The notes beneath the pieces are model-generated. The model was not told where the DNA came from and ran no database searches. It saw nothing but the letters and a program-made list of their open reading frames with translations. Below are positions 43,641 to 52,528 of a stretch of DNA of 64,000 nucleotides, piece after piece. Position 1 is the first letter of the stretch; every line of letters begins with the position of its first letter. Position numbers and translations under genes: made by a program. This DNA comes from Clostridium grantii DSM 8605 (lineage in GTDB: Bacteria; Bacillota; Clostridia; Clostridiales; Clostridiaceae), in the NCBI RefSeq assembly GCF_900129965.1, contig NZ_FQXM01000008.1, forward strand, positions 106,318 through 170,317, written 5' to 3'.

Positions 43641-45032
43641 TTAAATCCTTATAGGCATCTTTACAATAAATTCACTTCCCACATTTAATTCACTTTTTAC
43701 AGAAATACTACCCTTATGAGCTTCTATTAAAGTTTTTACAATTGTAAGTCCTATTCCTGCTCCTCCAGTTTCTCTGTCCCTAGATGCGTCTGCCCTGTAA
43801 AACCTTTCAAATATATTTCTTAAATCTTCTTCTGAAATTCCAATTCCATTATCCTTCACTCTTAGTACAATATTTTCTTTTTGTTTTTCTAAAGATACAA
43901 TCACTTCACCATTATTATCGGTATACCTGTATGCATTGGATAATAAATTATATATAATTTGCTTAATTTTATCCTCATCCATGAAAACTAATATACCATC
44001 CTGGCCAATATACTTTAGTTCAATATTCTTTTTTATATATATTGGTTTAAATGTACCTATTATTTTTTTTATAAATTCTGTTATATCGAACTGTTCTTTA
44101 TTTAAATTCAACTTAGACTCTTCTAACATATAAATATTATTTAAATTATCAACCATCTTAGATAATCTTAAAACCTCTTCTTGACAAGAAAACAATTTTT
44201 CATTATCAACCTCCCATATCCCATCAGTAAAAGCCTCAATATGATTATTTAATATAGTAAGAGGCGTTTTAATTTCGTGAACTAAATCGCTTGTAAGCCT
44301 TTTTCTTAAAGCTTCTTGTTTATATAAATTATCTGCTAAATAGTTTATTGAATTAGATAAATCATAAAACTCTTTTGTTTTTGTACTAAACTCTGTCCTT
44401 ATAGTATAATTGCCGTTTTTCATTTCATTGGCTGTATTAGTAATTGAAGTTATTGGTTTACTAATTTTCTTTGAAATCAAAAAACTAAATATAAGCGCAA
44501 CTCCCAAAACTATTACTCCTGATATAAGAAATGAAACATTCATTGCTGATTTAAAAATCAAATCCTGCTCTGTTAGATTATAAGTTCCTATATATCCTAT
44601 ATTAAGCTCTGCAATCTTCTCACTATTTATTATAATATCATAATTTTGCTCTATATATTCCCCCATATTCATGCCTTGGACGCCCATCCACTTCCTATTT
44701 GGCATCTTATTAATATTTTTACTTTCTAAAGCTTTTTTACCAGAAGTATATATAGTCTTACCTTTTTTATTTTCAATTTCAATATACAATTGGTGAATTG
44801 TAGATAATTCATTCAGTTGTTCCATTAATACTTCAAAATTACCTGAATCTTCATAATAAAAATTTTCTATAGTTTCTTTAATTTTCAACATATTTTCTTC
44901 ATGCTGATTTTCAAGATAATTATTAAATCTTTTATCTATTATAGAGTTTGATATTACGCTAGAAATCAATAGTATTGCTAGTACAAATAAAACCAAAATT
45001 GTGGTAATCCTTGTTGATATTTTTCTTTTCAT
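43641..45032 (-). CDS. Sensor histidine kinase
   Basis: 463 residues: two membrane helices (about 10-30 and 167-190) bracket an extracytoplasmic sensor domain. HAMP follows (about 188-240), then the HisKA motif LVHEIKTPLTIL with phospho-acceptor His252 and the ATPase domain (NLLSNAYRYTD, VKDNGIGISEEDL, GGAGIGLTIVK). It phosphorylates the response regulator encoded just upstream; the coding regions overlap by one base. The signal is unknown; two SHOCT membrane proteins in the same operon may take part. Confidence 0.93.
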   Translation of the reverse strand: MKRKISTRITTILVLFVLAILLISSVISNSIIDKRFNNYLENQHEENMLKIKETIENFYYEDSGNFEVLMEQLNELSTIHQLYIEIENKKGKTIYTSGKKALESKNINKMPNRKWMGVQGMNMGEYIEQNYDIIINSEKIAELNIGYIGTYNLTEQDLIFKSAMNVSFLISGVIVLGVALIFSFLISKKISKPITSITNTANEMKNGNYTIRTEFSTKTKEFYDLSNSINYLADNLYKQEALRKRLTSDLVHEIKTPLTILNNHIEAFTDGIWEVDNEKLFSCQEEVLRLSKMVDNLNNIYMLEESKLNLNKEQFDITEFIKKIIGTFKPIYIKKNIELKYIGQDGILVFMDEDKIKQIIYNLLSNAYRYTDNNGEVIVSLEKQKENIVLRVKDNGIGISEEDLRNIFERFYRADASRDRETGGAGIGLTIVKTLIEAHKGSISVKSELNVGSEFIVKMPIRI

Positions 45033-45724
45033 TACTCTCCTCCAAACTTATATCCAGCCCCATAAATAGTTTTAATATATTCTGGATTCTTAGCATCAAA
45101 TTCTATTTTTTTTCTAATATTTCTTATATGAGTATCTATACTTCTGTCGAAACTATCATTAAATCCATCCATAGCTTTTTCTAAAAGTTCTTCTCTACTA
45201 AATATTCTACCTGGAAAGTTCACTAAAGCATTTAATAATTTAAATTCATAAGTTGTAAGTTTTACAATTTTCCCTTGTTTCTTTACTGATAATTTTTTTA
45301 CGTCAATCTCAAGGTCTCCATCATTAAAAACCAAAATATCTGCTAATGCGTTGTCTTCTCTATAACTTCTTCTAATCAAAGCATTTACTCTACTTACAAG
45401 TTCTCTTGCTGAAAAAGGTTTAGTTACATAATCATCTGCTCCTATTGATAATCCTTCTATTTTGTTTTCTTCATTAGTTTTTGCTGTTAACATAATAATC
45501 GGAACATCTGAACTAACTCTTATTTTTTTACAAATATTTTCTCCAGAAATTTTAGGTAACATTAAATCTAGTATTAATAAATGAATGGTTTCTTCTGTAA
45601 ATACCCTTAAAGCTTCTTCCCCATCATAAGCTTTAAAAACATTATATCCATCCTTTTTAAGGTACGCTTCTATTGTATCTACTATTTTTTTCTCATCATC
45701 TACTACTAAAATATTTTTCTTCAA
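45032..45724 (-). CDS. OmpR-family response regulator
   Basis: 230 residues: a receiver domain (1-120) with acidic pocket VVDDE, phospho-acceptor Asp53 (ILDLMLP), Thr in MLTAKT and Lys in YVTKPF, then an OmpR/PhoB winged helix (130-228; RSIDTHIRNIRKKIE, IKTIYGAGYKF). Paired with the histidine kinase. Start 5 bases after AGGAGG. Upstream is a terminator after the SHOCT genes, so some readthrough or its own promoter is needed. Confidence 0.94.
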   Translation of the reverse strand: MKKNILVVDDEKKIVDTIEAYLKKDGYNVFKAYDGEEALRVFTEETIHLLILDLMLPKISGENICKKIRVSSDVPIIMLTAKTNEENKIEGLSIGADDYVTKPFSARELVSRVNALIRRSYREDNALADILVFNDGDLEIDVKKLSVKKQGKIVKLTTYEFKLLNALVNFPGRIFSREELLEKAMDGFNDSFDRSIDTHIRNIRKKIEFDAKNPEYIKTIYGAGYKFGGE

Positions 45725-45792
45725 ATTAATTTCCTCCTGAACTTTAAAGTAGATTAAATTTTAATTTTTTTTATTTATATATATAATATCAC

Positions 45793-45820
45793 AAAAAGGT
45801 TCTCAAAATGAGAACCCTTT
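45793..45820 (-). terminator. Terminator between the SHOCT gene and the response regulator gene
   Basis: GGTTCTCA/TGAGAACC with a 3-base loop; TTTTTGT on the minus strand. Confidence 0.75.
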
Positions 45821-45825
45821 GTATA

Positions 45826-46272
45826 CTATTTATTTTCTTCTTCAATCTGGCTATCCATTTCAATTGTATTATCAACCTCAACTTCATTAGCATTTTCAAT
45901 ATTGGTATTGTCTTTATCCACACTCAAACTAAAATTAGTAGTTAAATTTTGTTTTCTTCTCATATACTCTTCATCATCAATTTCACCATTTGCATATCTT
46001 TTATTTAAAACTTGTACCGCCAAATCTTTGTTACTTAAATTAGAATACGTATAATCTGCATTATTTGCTAATTGTTTTTTCTTCTTTTTAGATCTTTTAG
46101 CAAAGAAAATTATTAATCCTATAACCACTATTGCTACTACTATCCCATGTATAAAAAATAAAGGATTTCTATAACCCATAGGTCCATAAGATTCAATATC
46201 ATGCATATTTCCTTTATACCCACTCATACCTCTTGCTGCTAAATTACTTAAATTTGCTATTGTTTGTACCAT
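45826..46272 (-). CDS. SHOCT-domain membrane protein
   Basis: 148 residues: a short N-terminal region, one membrane helix (about 38-58), a basic stretch (KRSKKKKKQ), a SHOCT domain (about 82-110: AVQVLNKRYANGEIDDEEYMRRKQNL) and an acidic Asn/Glu tail. SHOCT is a short helical motif thought to mediate oligomerisation. It sits between a smaller SHOCT protein gene (19 bases upstream) and the two-component genes. Confidence 0.78.
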   Translation of the reverse strand: MVQTIANLSNLAARGMSGYKGNMHDIESYGPMGYRNPLFFIHGIVVAIVVIGLIIFFAKRSKKKKKQLANNADYTYSNLSNKDLAVQVLNKRYANGEIDDEEYMRRKQNLTTNFSLSVDKDNTNIENANEVEVDNTIEMDSQIEEENK

Positions 46273-46290
46273 AAATTATCATCCTCTCCA

Positions 46291-46491
46291 TTATAAATAT
46301 TTATTTTCAATTATTCTTTTCTTTAATTCATACTCTTCAATTTCAATTTCACCTTTTGCAAGCCTATTTTTTAAAATCAGTATATAAGGATCTTCTTCAT
46401 GGGAATTTTTATATTTCAAACCTAAATTTATCTTATCTTCCTTAATTAAATACATAAATACCACTGCAATTAAAATCCATATCATAAACAT
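46291..46491 (-). CDS. Small SHOCT-domain membrane protein
   Basis: 66 residues: an N-terminal membrane helix (MFMIWILIAVVFMYLI) and a C-terminal SHOCT motif (ILKNRLAKGEIEIEEYELKKRII). The ATG 8 bases after AAAGGAG is preferred to an in-frame GTG nine bases earlier. It probably interacts with the adjacent larger SHOCT protein. Confidence 0.75.
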   Translation of the reverse strand: MFMIWILIAVVFMYLIKEDKINLGLKYKNSHEEDPYILILKNRLAKGEIEIEEYELKKRIIENKYL

Positions 46492-46572
46492 CTTTATCAC
46501 TCCTTTACTTTTTATTTCTTTCTTTGAATCAATTGTATTATAAAAATATCAAGGAATTATGAAGTTAAATTC

Positions 46573-46676
46573 TATAGGAATCCCACTGTGAAACTTAATT
46601 TATACTTGTACAAAATCTTCATGTTTTAAGGAGTTTTGGACATGTATAAATTAATAGTTGAACTGGGATACCTATA
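46573..46676 (+). repeat. 104-bp hairpin repeat, copy R3
   Basis: Same orientation and exact length as R1 and R2, 93% identical to R1. It lies in the divergent region between the SHOCT operon and the Met-rich gene, so as RNA it would be read only by antisense or readthrough transcription. Confidence 0.9.
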
Positions 46677-46784
46677 TCTCCCTATACTTAAAACTCTACT
46701 ACATCTATTCTTACTTACTTGTAACACAAAAAAAAATTATCCATATTATAATTAATGTATTTAATAATTTTTGAGGTGAAAGTA

Positions 46785-47120
46785 ATGAAGACATATTCTA
46801 TGAAATCTATGGACTGCATGAAAAATATGAAAGTAAATATGGATGAAAATAGTATGGATGCTATGAAATCCATGAATATGTATGGTATGCAACCTATGAA
46901 CCCAATGCAACCTATTCAAGCAATGCAAAGTATGCAAGGAATGCAAAGCATGCAAAATATGCAAGCAATGCAAACAATGATGGCTATGATGTCTATGATT
47001 GCAATGCAAACAATGCAAGGTATGTATGGTATGATGAATATGCAAGCAATGCCACCAATGTCTGGTATGAAACCATTTGATGACGAAGATAGCGATGAAA
47101 ATGAAGATGACGAAGATTAA
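46785..47120 (+). CDS. Methionine-rich repeat protein with an acidic tail
   Basis: 111 residues, 33 of them Met (30%). From residue 30 on, Met recurs about every third position in M-Q-x triplets (MQPMNPMQPIQAMQSMQGMQ), then MMAMMSM, and the tail is DDEDSDENEDDED. One Cys (residue 11 or 12) near the N-terminus. Start after GAGGTGA. There is no signal peptide. Met-rich sequences can bind copper(I) or silver, or scavenge oxidants. It is convergent with a YcaO gene and shares its terminator. I know no characterised homologue. Confidence 0.75.
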   Translation: MKTYSMKSMDCMKNMKVNMDENSMDAMKSMNMYGMQPMNPMQPIQAMQSMQGMQSMQNMQAMQTMMAMMSMIAMQTMQGMYGMMNMQAMPPMSGMKPFDDEDSDENEDDED

Positions 47121-47122
47121 AC

Positions 47123-47157
47123 AAAAGCAATGTTCCAATAAATGGAACATTGCTTTT
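47123..47157. terminator. Bidirectional terminator between Met-rich and YcaO genes
   Basis: Perfect 15-bp arms AAAAGCAATGTTCCA/TGGAACATTGCTTTT with a 5-base loop. The YcaO stop codon overlaps its edge. Confidence 0.93.
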
Positions 47158-48976
47158 AAATTAGAATTTCTTCTATCTTATTTTGATCTATATTATTATT
47201 TTTCTGAGCATCTTTTAATTTCCTATATATAATTGAATGATTAGAATAACTACAGCTTTTTTTTATATCACATTTACTACAATTCCAACATTTTAACTCC
47301 CCTAAATTTTCAAATATTCTTTCTTTTTTTTCAAAAGTTATAAATATATTGTGAATAAGTATTTTTTCATAAAAATTTCCTAAAACATTTTCTATATCCT
47401 CATTATTCATTTTCTCTAATTTACAACCCAAATAATCTCTCAAACATTTAAAATAAATTAATTCATTTTTCAATCCAATTTTCAAAGCAAAATCAATGAA
47501 TTTTTCAATAGCTTTTTTACAATTAGAATACTCTTTTAATTTGTAATATAGCACAGCTTTGTATAAATCTAAATCACTATAATACCATGGTAATGAATCC
47601 TCTGTAGAAAGATTTAGAATGCTGCTTACCGAAGTCCCTTTTCCCAATTTAAATCCATTCAACATGCATAAAAGCTGCTTTACACCATCTTCATCTATCT
47701 TATATAAATTTCTAATATACCTTTTAATCATATTGTAGTCTCCATAACTAACAATAGAATGAAGATCATTAAATTTCTCTATCTCACTAAACCCAGGTAT
47801 TATGACATGATAGGTTGGAAATTGTAAAAAAGATTCATTTCTTACCATGATAGAATACCCCATTTTTTTTACAAAGGCTATTAAATAATCCAGAATTTCT
47901 TTATTATTATTAAAACTAAGTTTTTTAGGTTCTTTAAATTTATAGCTAAAATTTTCTTTAAAAAAATTGTCTGGATAATATCCTGACCCATTTTGAAGTA
48001 TTCCCATTAAATTATTTTCTTTATTTTTTATATTTTTTTTATAAGAAAATTTTTTCATTCCCATCATATTTTTTATATTTTGTCCTTGTAATAGTTCGTT
48101 CAAAGTTCTATCCAAAGCTAATTCAAAAACAGGATGGGCTCCAAATTTAACAAAATAACTTTGATCATCTTTATTGATTAATATAACAGCAACAACAGGG
48201 TAATTTTTATCCATGGAACAATCCTTTACCAAAAGGTTTAAATTACCATTTGATTTTATTCTTTCTATTTTTTCCTTTATGTTTTTATATTTGTTTAAGT
48301 ATTCAAAAGGAATTGTAGGTGGAACAATTCTATTTACAATAATATCAATATTTACAGCTCTCTCAAATATCTCTGAAATTCCTTGTACTAAAGCCTCTTC
48401 TGGAGTATTCCCCGCGCACATGCCATTAGACATATACATTTTTGAAATCATTTTTATTGGTATATTACAAACATCCTTTGAATTTAAATCATAGTATGGT
48501 ATAGTTACTATCTCACAAGGTGTATTTTCATAAGAAACCTCTAACCATTTTTTCATCAAAAAAGTCACATCAGTTTTTTTATCTAATAAGTTTCTTTGAA
48601 TTGTAAACCACTTATCTTCACTATTAATATATTCTTTAATAGTAAAATATTTTTCATCCGGGGCATAATAAAAATCATTATGCTTGTAGTCCTCATCACT
48701 CATATCATAGGACAATCTAAAGTAGGCCATATTTTGAAGTCTTTCCATTAGCTCCCCATAAGCACTTGCTAAAGCAAATTCTGATGTTTTCCCTTTTCCA
48801 TTTGATGCAATATTGGTTCCTTCAATATAAACTGATACAGAATAAAATCCATTAACTGAATTTTCCCAATTTTTTTCAACAGTCATAATTTCCATACTAC
48901 ATAAAATATTTCTAATCTTGTTGATTGTATTTAAAGGTTTATCATCTTTAAATTCCAAATATGATGGTGATTTCAT
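47156..48976 (-). CDS. YcaO-domain protein with C-terminal cysteine cluster
   Basis: 606 residues. The YcaO ATP/Mg-binding motifs are present: NGKGKTSEFALASAYGELME (about 59-78) and NTPEEALVQGISEIFERAV (about 200). A helical, TPR-like region follows (LYKAVLYYKLKEYSNCKKAI) and a C-terminal cluster CWNCSKCDIKKSCSYSNH that probably binds a metal. YcaO enzymes activate amide carbonyls with ATP to form azolines, thioamides or amidines. The C-terminal proline-rich PxPxP of azoline cyclodehydratases is missing. Size and layout resemble E. coli YcaO, which aids RimO-dependent S12 methylthiolation. Start after GGAGG. Confidence 0.85.
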   Translation of the reverse strand: MKSPSYLEFKDDKPLNTINKIRNILCSMEIMTVEKNWENSVNGFYSVSVYIEGTNIASNGKGKTSEFALASAYGELMERLQNMAYFRLSYDMSDEDYKHNDFYYAPDEKYFTIKEYINSEDKWFTIQRNLLDKKTDVTFLMKKWLEVSYENTPCEIVTIPYYDLNSKDVCNIPIKMISKMYMSNGMCAGNTPEEALVQGISEIFERAVNIDIIVNRIVPPTIPFEYLNKYKNIKEKIERIKSNGNLNLLVKDCSMDKNYPVVAVILINKDDQSYFVKFGAHPVFELALDRTLNELLQGQNIKNMMGMKKFSYKKNIKNKENNLMGILQNGSGYYPDNFFKENFSYKFKEPKKLSFNNNKEILDYLIAFVKKMGYSIMVRNESFLQFPTYHVIIPGFSEIEKFNDLHSIVSYGDYNMIKRYIRNLYKIDEDGVKQLLCMLNGFKLGKGTSVSSILNLSTEDSLPWYYSDLDLYKAVLYYKLKEYSNCKKAIEKFIDFALKIGLKNELIYFKCLRDYLGCKLEKMNNEDIENVLGNFYEKILIHNIFITFEKKERIFENLGELKCWNCSKCDIKKSCSYSNHSIIYRKLKDAQKNNNIDQNKIEEILI

Positions 48977-49045
48977 AATGTCCTCCAAAAAATATTCACT
49001 TTAGTATGTATATTATGAGGAATACAAAAAAATTCTCATTCTAAT

Positions 49046-50302
49046 CTATTCTTTTAAATATCTAAACAAATAAGTATTTGAAATAATTGAAGTTATTATA
49101 AACACTAGAACTGTAGCAACAGCCGCCCCATTTGAGCCGTATTTATAAATTAAAATGACATCTAAAATTATATTGGCAATACCTGTTATAATTGCATTAT
49201 AAAAATTCACCTTCACTTTTTTTATAGATGCTAAAATATTTCCAGCTGGTGCTCTAAAAGAACCTGCAACTATATATCCAAACATTAAAATCCTAAATGG
49301 AACTAATGCATCCATATAATTTTCCCCAAAAACTAATAATATAAAAGGTTTTGCAAAAATTATTAGTATTAAAGAAATTATTGTATTAAAGAAAAATAAA
49401 TACTTCTGTAGAGTAATAAATTTTTCTTTTATCCACTTCTTATTGTTATAGTTTTTTGCAAAATAAGGATATACAAATACAATAATAGATGTTGGTATAA
49501 AAAGTAAATTAAAAGGTATCAATGTTGCTGTTTTATAGGCTGCAACTACATTAGTATCCTTTATTATTAAACCCACTAGAAAAGTATCTATTAAAAAAAG
49601 CATTTGAGATATAGCATTTGTTAAAGAGCAGGTAATAGAATATTTTAAAAATTTATTTTTATCAGGTCTATTAGGTGTTTCTACCTTTTTAAAGTCCTTG
49701 AAATATTCTTTAAAAAAGTAGACTCCAATAATAACTGAAATTACAAAAGCAAAATAACGTGCAAATACTACCCCTTTTATACCAAACAAATTTCCTAATA
49801 CTATACTCCCAACAAATAAAGCAATTGCATTTATAACTGATAAAGTTGAAAATATTTTGTTTTTATAATCTGCTCTGTAAAAAACTATTAAACATTCAAA
49901 AATTATAGTGACAAGAGGCAATAAAAATAAGGTTCTTAAAATAGGTGTACTAGCTTTTATTGGTAGCTCAAATAAAGAAGTATAAATGTAAATTGCTATT
50001 GCTATAACTACGTTGGCTACCAATCCTATCTTTATTCCATATCTAAAGTATTTTAACTTTCTTTCTCTATCATCAGTCTCACTACAATATTGTAAAATCC
50101 CTGAATCCACGCCCATACCTTTTAAAAGCAAAAACATGCTTAATATATTTAAAGCATATGTATAATTACCATAATCTGTTTTTGATAATACTCTTACTAG
50201 AACTATAGTGGTTCCAAATTGAACTATTTTATTAATCATATTTGCACTGAAGATATGTAAAAAACCATTTTTTATACCAAATTTAATTGAAGATTTATCC
50301 AT
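49046..50302 (-). CDS. Oligosaccharide flippase family protein (MATE/MOP superfamily)
   Basis: 418 residues with 12-14 membrane helices; the start FLHIFSANMINKIVQFGTTIVLVRVLSKTDYG matches the polysaccharide biosynthesis/Wzx-type flippase family. It would move a lipid-linked sugar or similar molecule across the membrane. No glycan gene cluster surrounds it, so its substrate is unclear. Start after AGGAG. Confidence 0.87.
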   Translation of the reverse strand: MDKSSIKFGIKNGFLHIFSANMINKIVQFGTTIVLVRVLSKTDYGNYTYALNILSMFLLLKGMGVDSGILQYCSETDDRERKLKYFRYGIKIGLVANVVIAIAIYIYTSLFELPIKASTPILRTLFLLPLVTIIFECLIVFYRADYKNKIFSTLSVINAIALFVGSIVLGNLFGIKGVVFARYFAFVISVIIGVYFFKEYFKDFKKVETPNRPDKNKFLKYSITCSLTNAISQMLFLIDTFLVGLIIKDTNVVAAYKTATLIPFNLLFIPTSIIVFVYPYFAKNYNNKKWIKEKFITLQKYLFFFNTIISLILIIFAKPFILLVFGENYMDALVPFRILMFGYIVAGSFRAPAGNILASIKKVKVNFYNAIITGIANIILDVILIYKYGSNGAAVATVLVFIITSIISNTYLFRYLKE

Positions 50303-50395
50303 TATTTTTCTCCTATCTTACATCTATTTGCTTTAATCATTATATCAAATAGATCATTCCATATATACGAAAATATTATTAATAAAAGGTAAAAT

Positions 50396-50418
50396 AAAAA
50401 AGCTCTAATGAGCTTTTT
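50396..50418 (-). terminator. Terminator after the MarR gene
   Basis: AAAAAGCTC/GAGCTTTTT with a TAAT loop. Confidence 0.85.
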
Positions 50419-50433
50419 CATTTATTATCACTT

Positions 50434-50901
50434 TTATTTTCTAGCCTTTTCCATAATTTTAATAACAATATCCATACATTCTGCACCCTTAAGTAATTCT
50501 CCAGAGTCTATGTCCCCAAAAATATTAAGTAAAACTTCACCATAAGCTTTATTCATAATTTCAGTAAATCTTCTTCCATCTTTTGTTATACATATCCATA
50601 CTTTTCTTTTATCTATTTCGTCTGCTTCTTTGTAAACAAACCCTTTTTTCTCCAAGTCATTTACTAAACTAGTTACGCTGCCTTTTTTCATTTCCAAAAA
50701 TTTTGCAATATCCGTAGCTATTAATCTTTCATTTTGCTCTATCATAAACAAAGCTCTATTTCTATTTCGATTTAAAAGACCTTTTGGAGCGCTTTCTTTA
50801 GAATATTCAGTTGATAAATTATAATGCCATATATTTTCAAATTCATAAATGCTACGGGCAAATTTTTCTAAGGCATCTCTGTCCAATTCTATTTCCTCCA
50901 T
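50434..50901 (-). CDS. MarR-family transcriptional regulator
   Basis: 155 residues with a winged helix (about 45-110: LIATDIAKFLEMKKGSVTSLVNDLEKKGFV) and flanking dimer helices. The wing DEIDKRKVWICITKDGR is typical. It follows the GPH transporter gene by 6 bases and probably represses that operon through the palindrome at 52274-52298. Confidence 0.9.
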   Translation of the reverse strand: MEEIELDRDALEKFARSIYEFENIWHYNLSTEYSKESAPKGLLNRNRNRALFMIEQNERLIATDIAKFLEMKKGSVTSLVNDLEKKGFVYKEADEIDKRKVWICITKDGRRFTEIMNKAYGEVLLNIFGDIDSGELLKGAECMDIVIKIMEKARK

Positions 50902-50907
50902 TCAAAA

Positions 50908-52266
50908 CTACTTTTCTTTTTTAGTTGTATTTAGTACTTCCTTTTCATTATATTTCAAAAATATAACCATTGCAATAATACATACACCTGCTGAGAAAAT
51001 AGCACTGATTCTTATCCCCATATCATTTCCAACTTCTTTACCTAATAATAATACTGAAGTAAATACTAGCATAGCAAGCATCTGACCTATTTTACTCATA
51101 AAAGTTCTTACGCCAAAGAACATTGCTTCTCTTCTAACCCCTGTTAATTTTGCATCATGGTCAGCTATATCTGCTATCACTGCATTAGGCAATATTCCAA
51201 ATATAGCCATAGGTATAGCCGCAAGAATTATTAATATATAAGCTTGAATATTACTATTGAAGCTTAATCTACCTAGTGTAGACGTAAATGCATATGCTGC
51301 TGTAAATATAACAAAAGCAAAAATCAACATCTTCTTTTTCCCAAATTTCTTTGCTAAGATATTTATTACTGGATAGCATAAGAAAGAAATTATTCCAGTT
51401 AATACGGTCATCTGGAATGTCCAACTTGGAGAAAGTTTCAACAATACTGTAATATAATAAACTAGCCCTGTCTGATAAACCGTTATAGCAATCCAATAAG
51501 CTAAATCAGATATAGTAAAATATAAAAAGTTTTTGTTTTTAAAAGTAGCTTTCATAGATTCTAGTACTGGTACATTAGATGGTACGCTATCTGAATAATC
51601 TTTTTCATTAATAGTAAGTGCTGGAATCATCATAAGAACAAAAGCAACAGCTCCTAAAATTAAAAATGTTATTCTCATTGCAGCTACCATACCAAATCCC
51701 ATATTAATGAATATTGGCCAAATACTCGAAGCCGAACTAGCTATACCAAAACCTATAAACCATGTAGCTGAAATGTAAGTGGATAAATCAAGTTTTTCTT
51801 CTGGAGTATGTCCAAATTCTGATATTAGTGCAGTATAAGGTGTAACATAAAAAGTAAATGCTACATAAAAAAGAATTAAAGTTATAAATAGCCAAAGTAC
51901 ATTTATACTACTTACTTTGCTTACTGGCGGACAAAACACTAAAATTGTTAATGCAGCTAGCGGAAGAGATGCCTTTGCCATAAAGGGTATTCTTCTTCCT
52001 TTAGGATTATTAGATCTATCACTAATAGTAGCTATTAATGGATCTGTTATAGCATCCACAAATCTTCCTATCATAGTTATAATACCTATAATTGTTAAAA
52101 CTCCCAAAACTGCGCCTTGTGGAATGAATGTAGTTGTTATTCCTGATTCATTTGACGGAAAATAAAACCATACAAGCCAAACATTAATTAACCCCATTGC
52201 CAAAGACCAACCTAGTTGTCCTAAGGCATAATAAATTTTCTTAGATACCGGCATTTTTTTAACCAT
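50908..52266 (-). CDS. Glycoside-pentoside-hexuronide (GPH) family MFS transporter
   Basis: 452 residues, 12 membrane helices, of the MFS_2/GPH family: KIYYALGQLGWSLAMGL, GRFVDAITDPLIATISDRSN and GRRIPFMAKASLP. Members carry sugars with a cation. The neighbouring MarR, rather than a sugar-operon regulator, and the lack of glycosidase genes leave the substrate open; a drug or peptide role cannot be excluded. The ATG follows a short AGGAAA site within the palindromic operator region. Confidence 0.88.
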   Translation of the reverse strand: MVKKMPVSKKIYYALGQLGWSLAMGLINVWLVWFYFPSNESGITTTFIPQGAVLGVLTIIGIITMIGRFVDAITDPLIATISDRSNNPKGRRIPFMAKASLPLAALTILVFCPPVSKVSSINVLWLFITLILFYVAFTFYVTPYTALISEFGHTPEEKLDLSTYISATWFIGFGIASSASSIWPIFINMGFGMVAAMRITFLILGAVAFVLMMIPALTINEKDYSDSVPSNVPVLESMKATFKNKNFLYFTISDLAYWIAITVYQTGLVYYITVLLKLSPSWTFQMTVLTGIISFLCYPVINILAKKFGKKKMLIFAFVIFTAAYAFTSTLGRLSFNSNIQAYILIILAAIPMAIFGILPNAVIADIADHDAKLTGVRREAMFFGVRTFMSKIGQMLAMLVFTSVLLLGKEVGNDMGIRISAIFSAGVCIIAMVIFLKYNEKEVLNTTKKEK

Positions 52267-52273
52267 AAATTTT

Positions 52274-52298
52274 CCTATATAAATTTTAAATTTATATA
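52274..52298 (-). promoter_or_regulatory. Perfect palindromic operator before the GPH/MarR operon
   Basis: 12-base arms CTATATAAATTT and AAATTTATATAG around a central T, 8 bases before the transporter ATG. This position would block transcription or translation. The MarR product of the same operon is the obvious candidate ligand. Confidence 0.65.
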
Positions 52299-52502
52299 GT
52301 CCCTCCTTTTCAATTTTATAGAATAGTAAAGCTTTTCATTTAATCATAAATAATTAAATACATAATTAAATTTTTAACTATTTTGTAATGTAGTTCGATT
52401 TCTAACTACTTATAATTTACTCCTTTTTTCTATCAATGTCAATATATTTTCCAATTTCTACTCTTAAAATCACCCTTTATAATAATTATTCTTTTACAAA
52501 TG

Positions 52503-52528
52503 AAAAAAAAACACAAAAGTGTTTTTTA
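52503..52528 (-). terminator. Terminator after the 52526-53302 gene
   Basis: AAAAAACAC/GTGTTTTTT with an AAAA loop; overlaps the end of the gene. Confidence 0.75.

Noticed and set aside
46761..47150. A His/Leu-rich reading frame opposite the Met-rich gene, which could look like a metal-binding protein
   Set aside because: It is the mirror image of the ATG/CAA-rich Met repeats (CAT/TTG codons), has no ribosome binding site and runs through the shared terminator.
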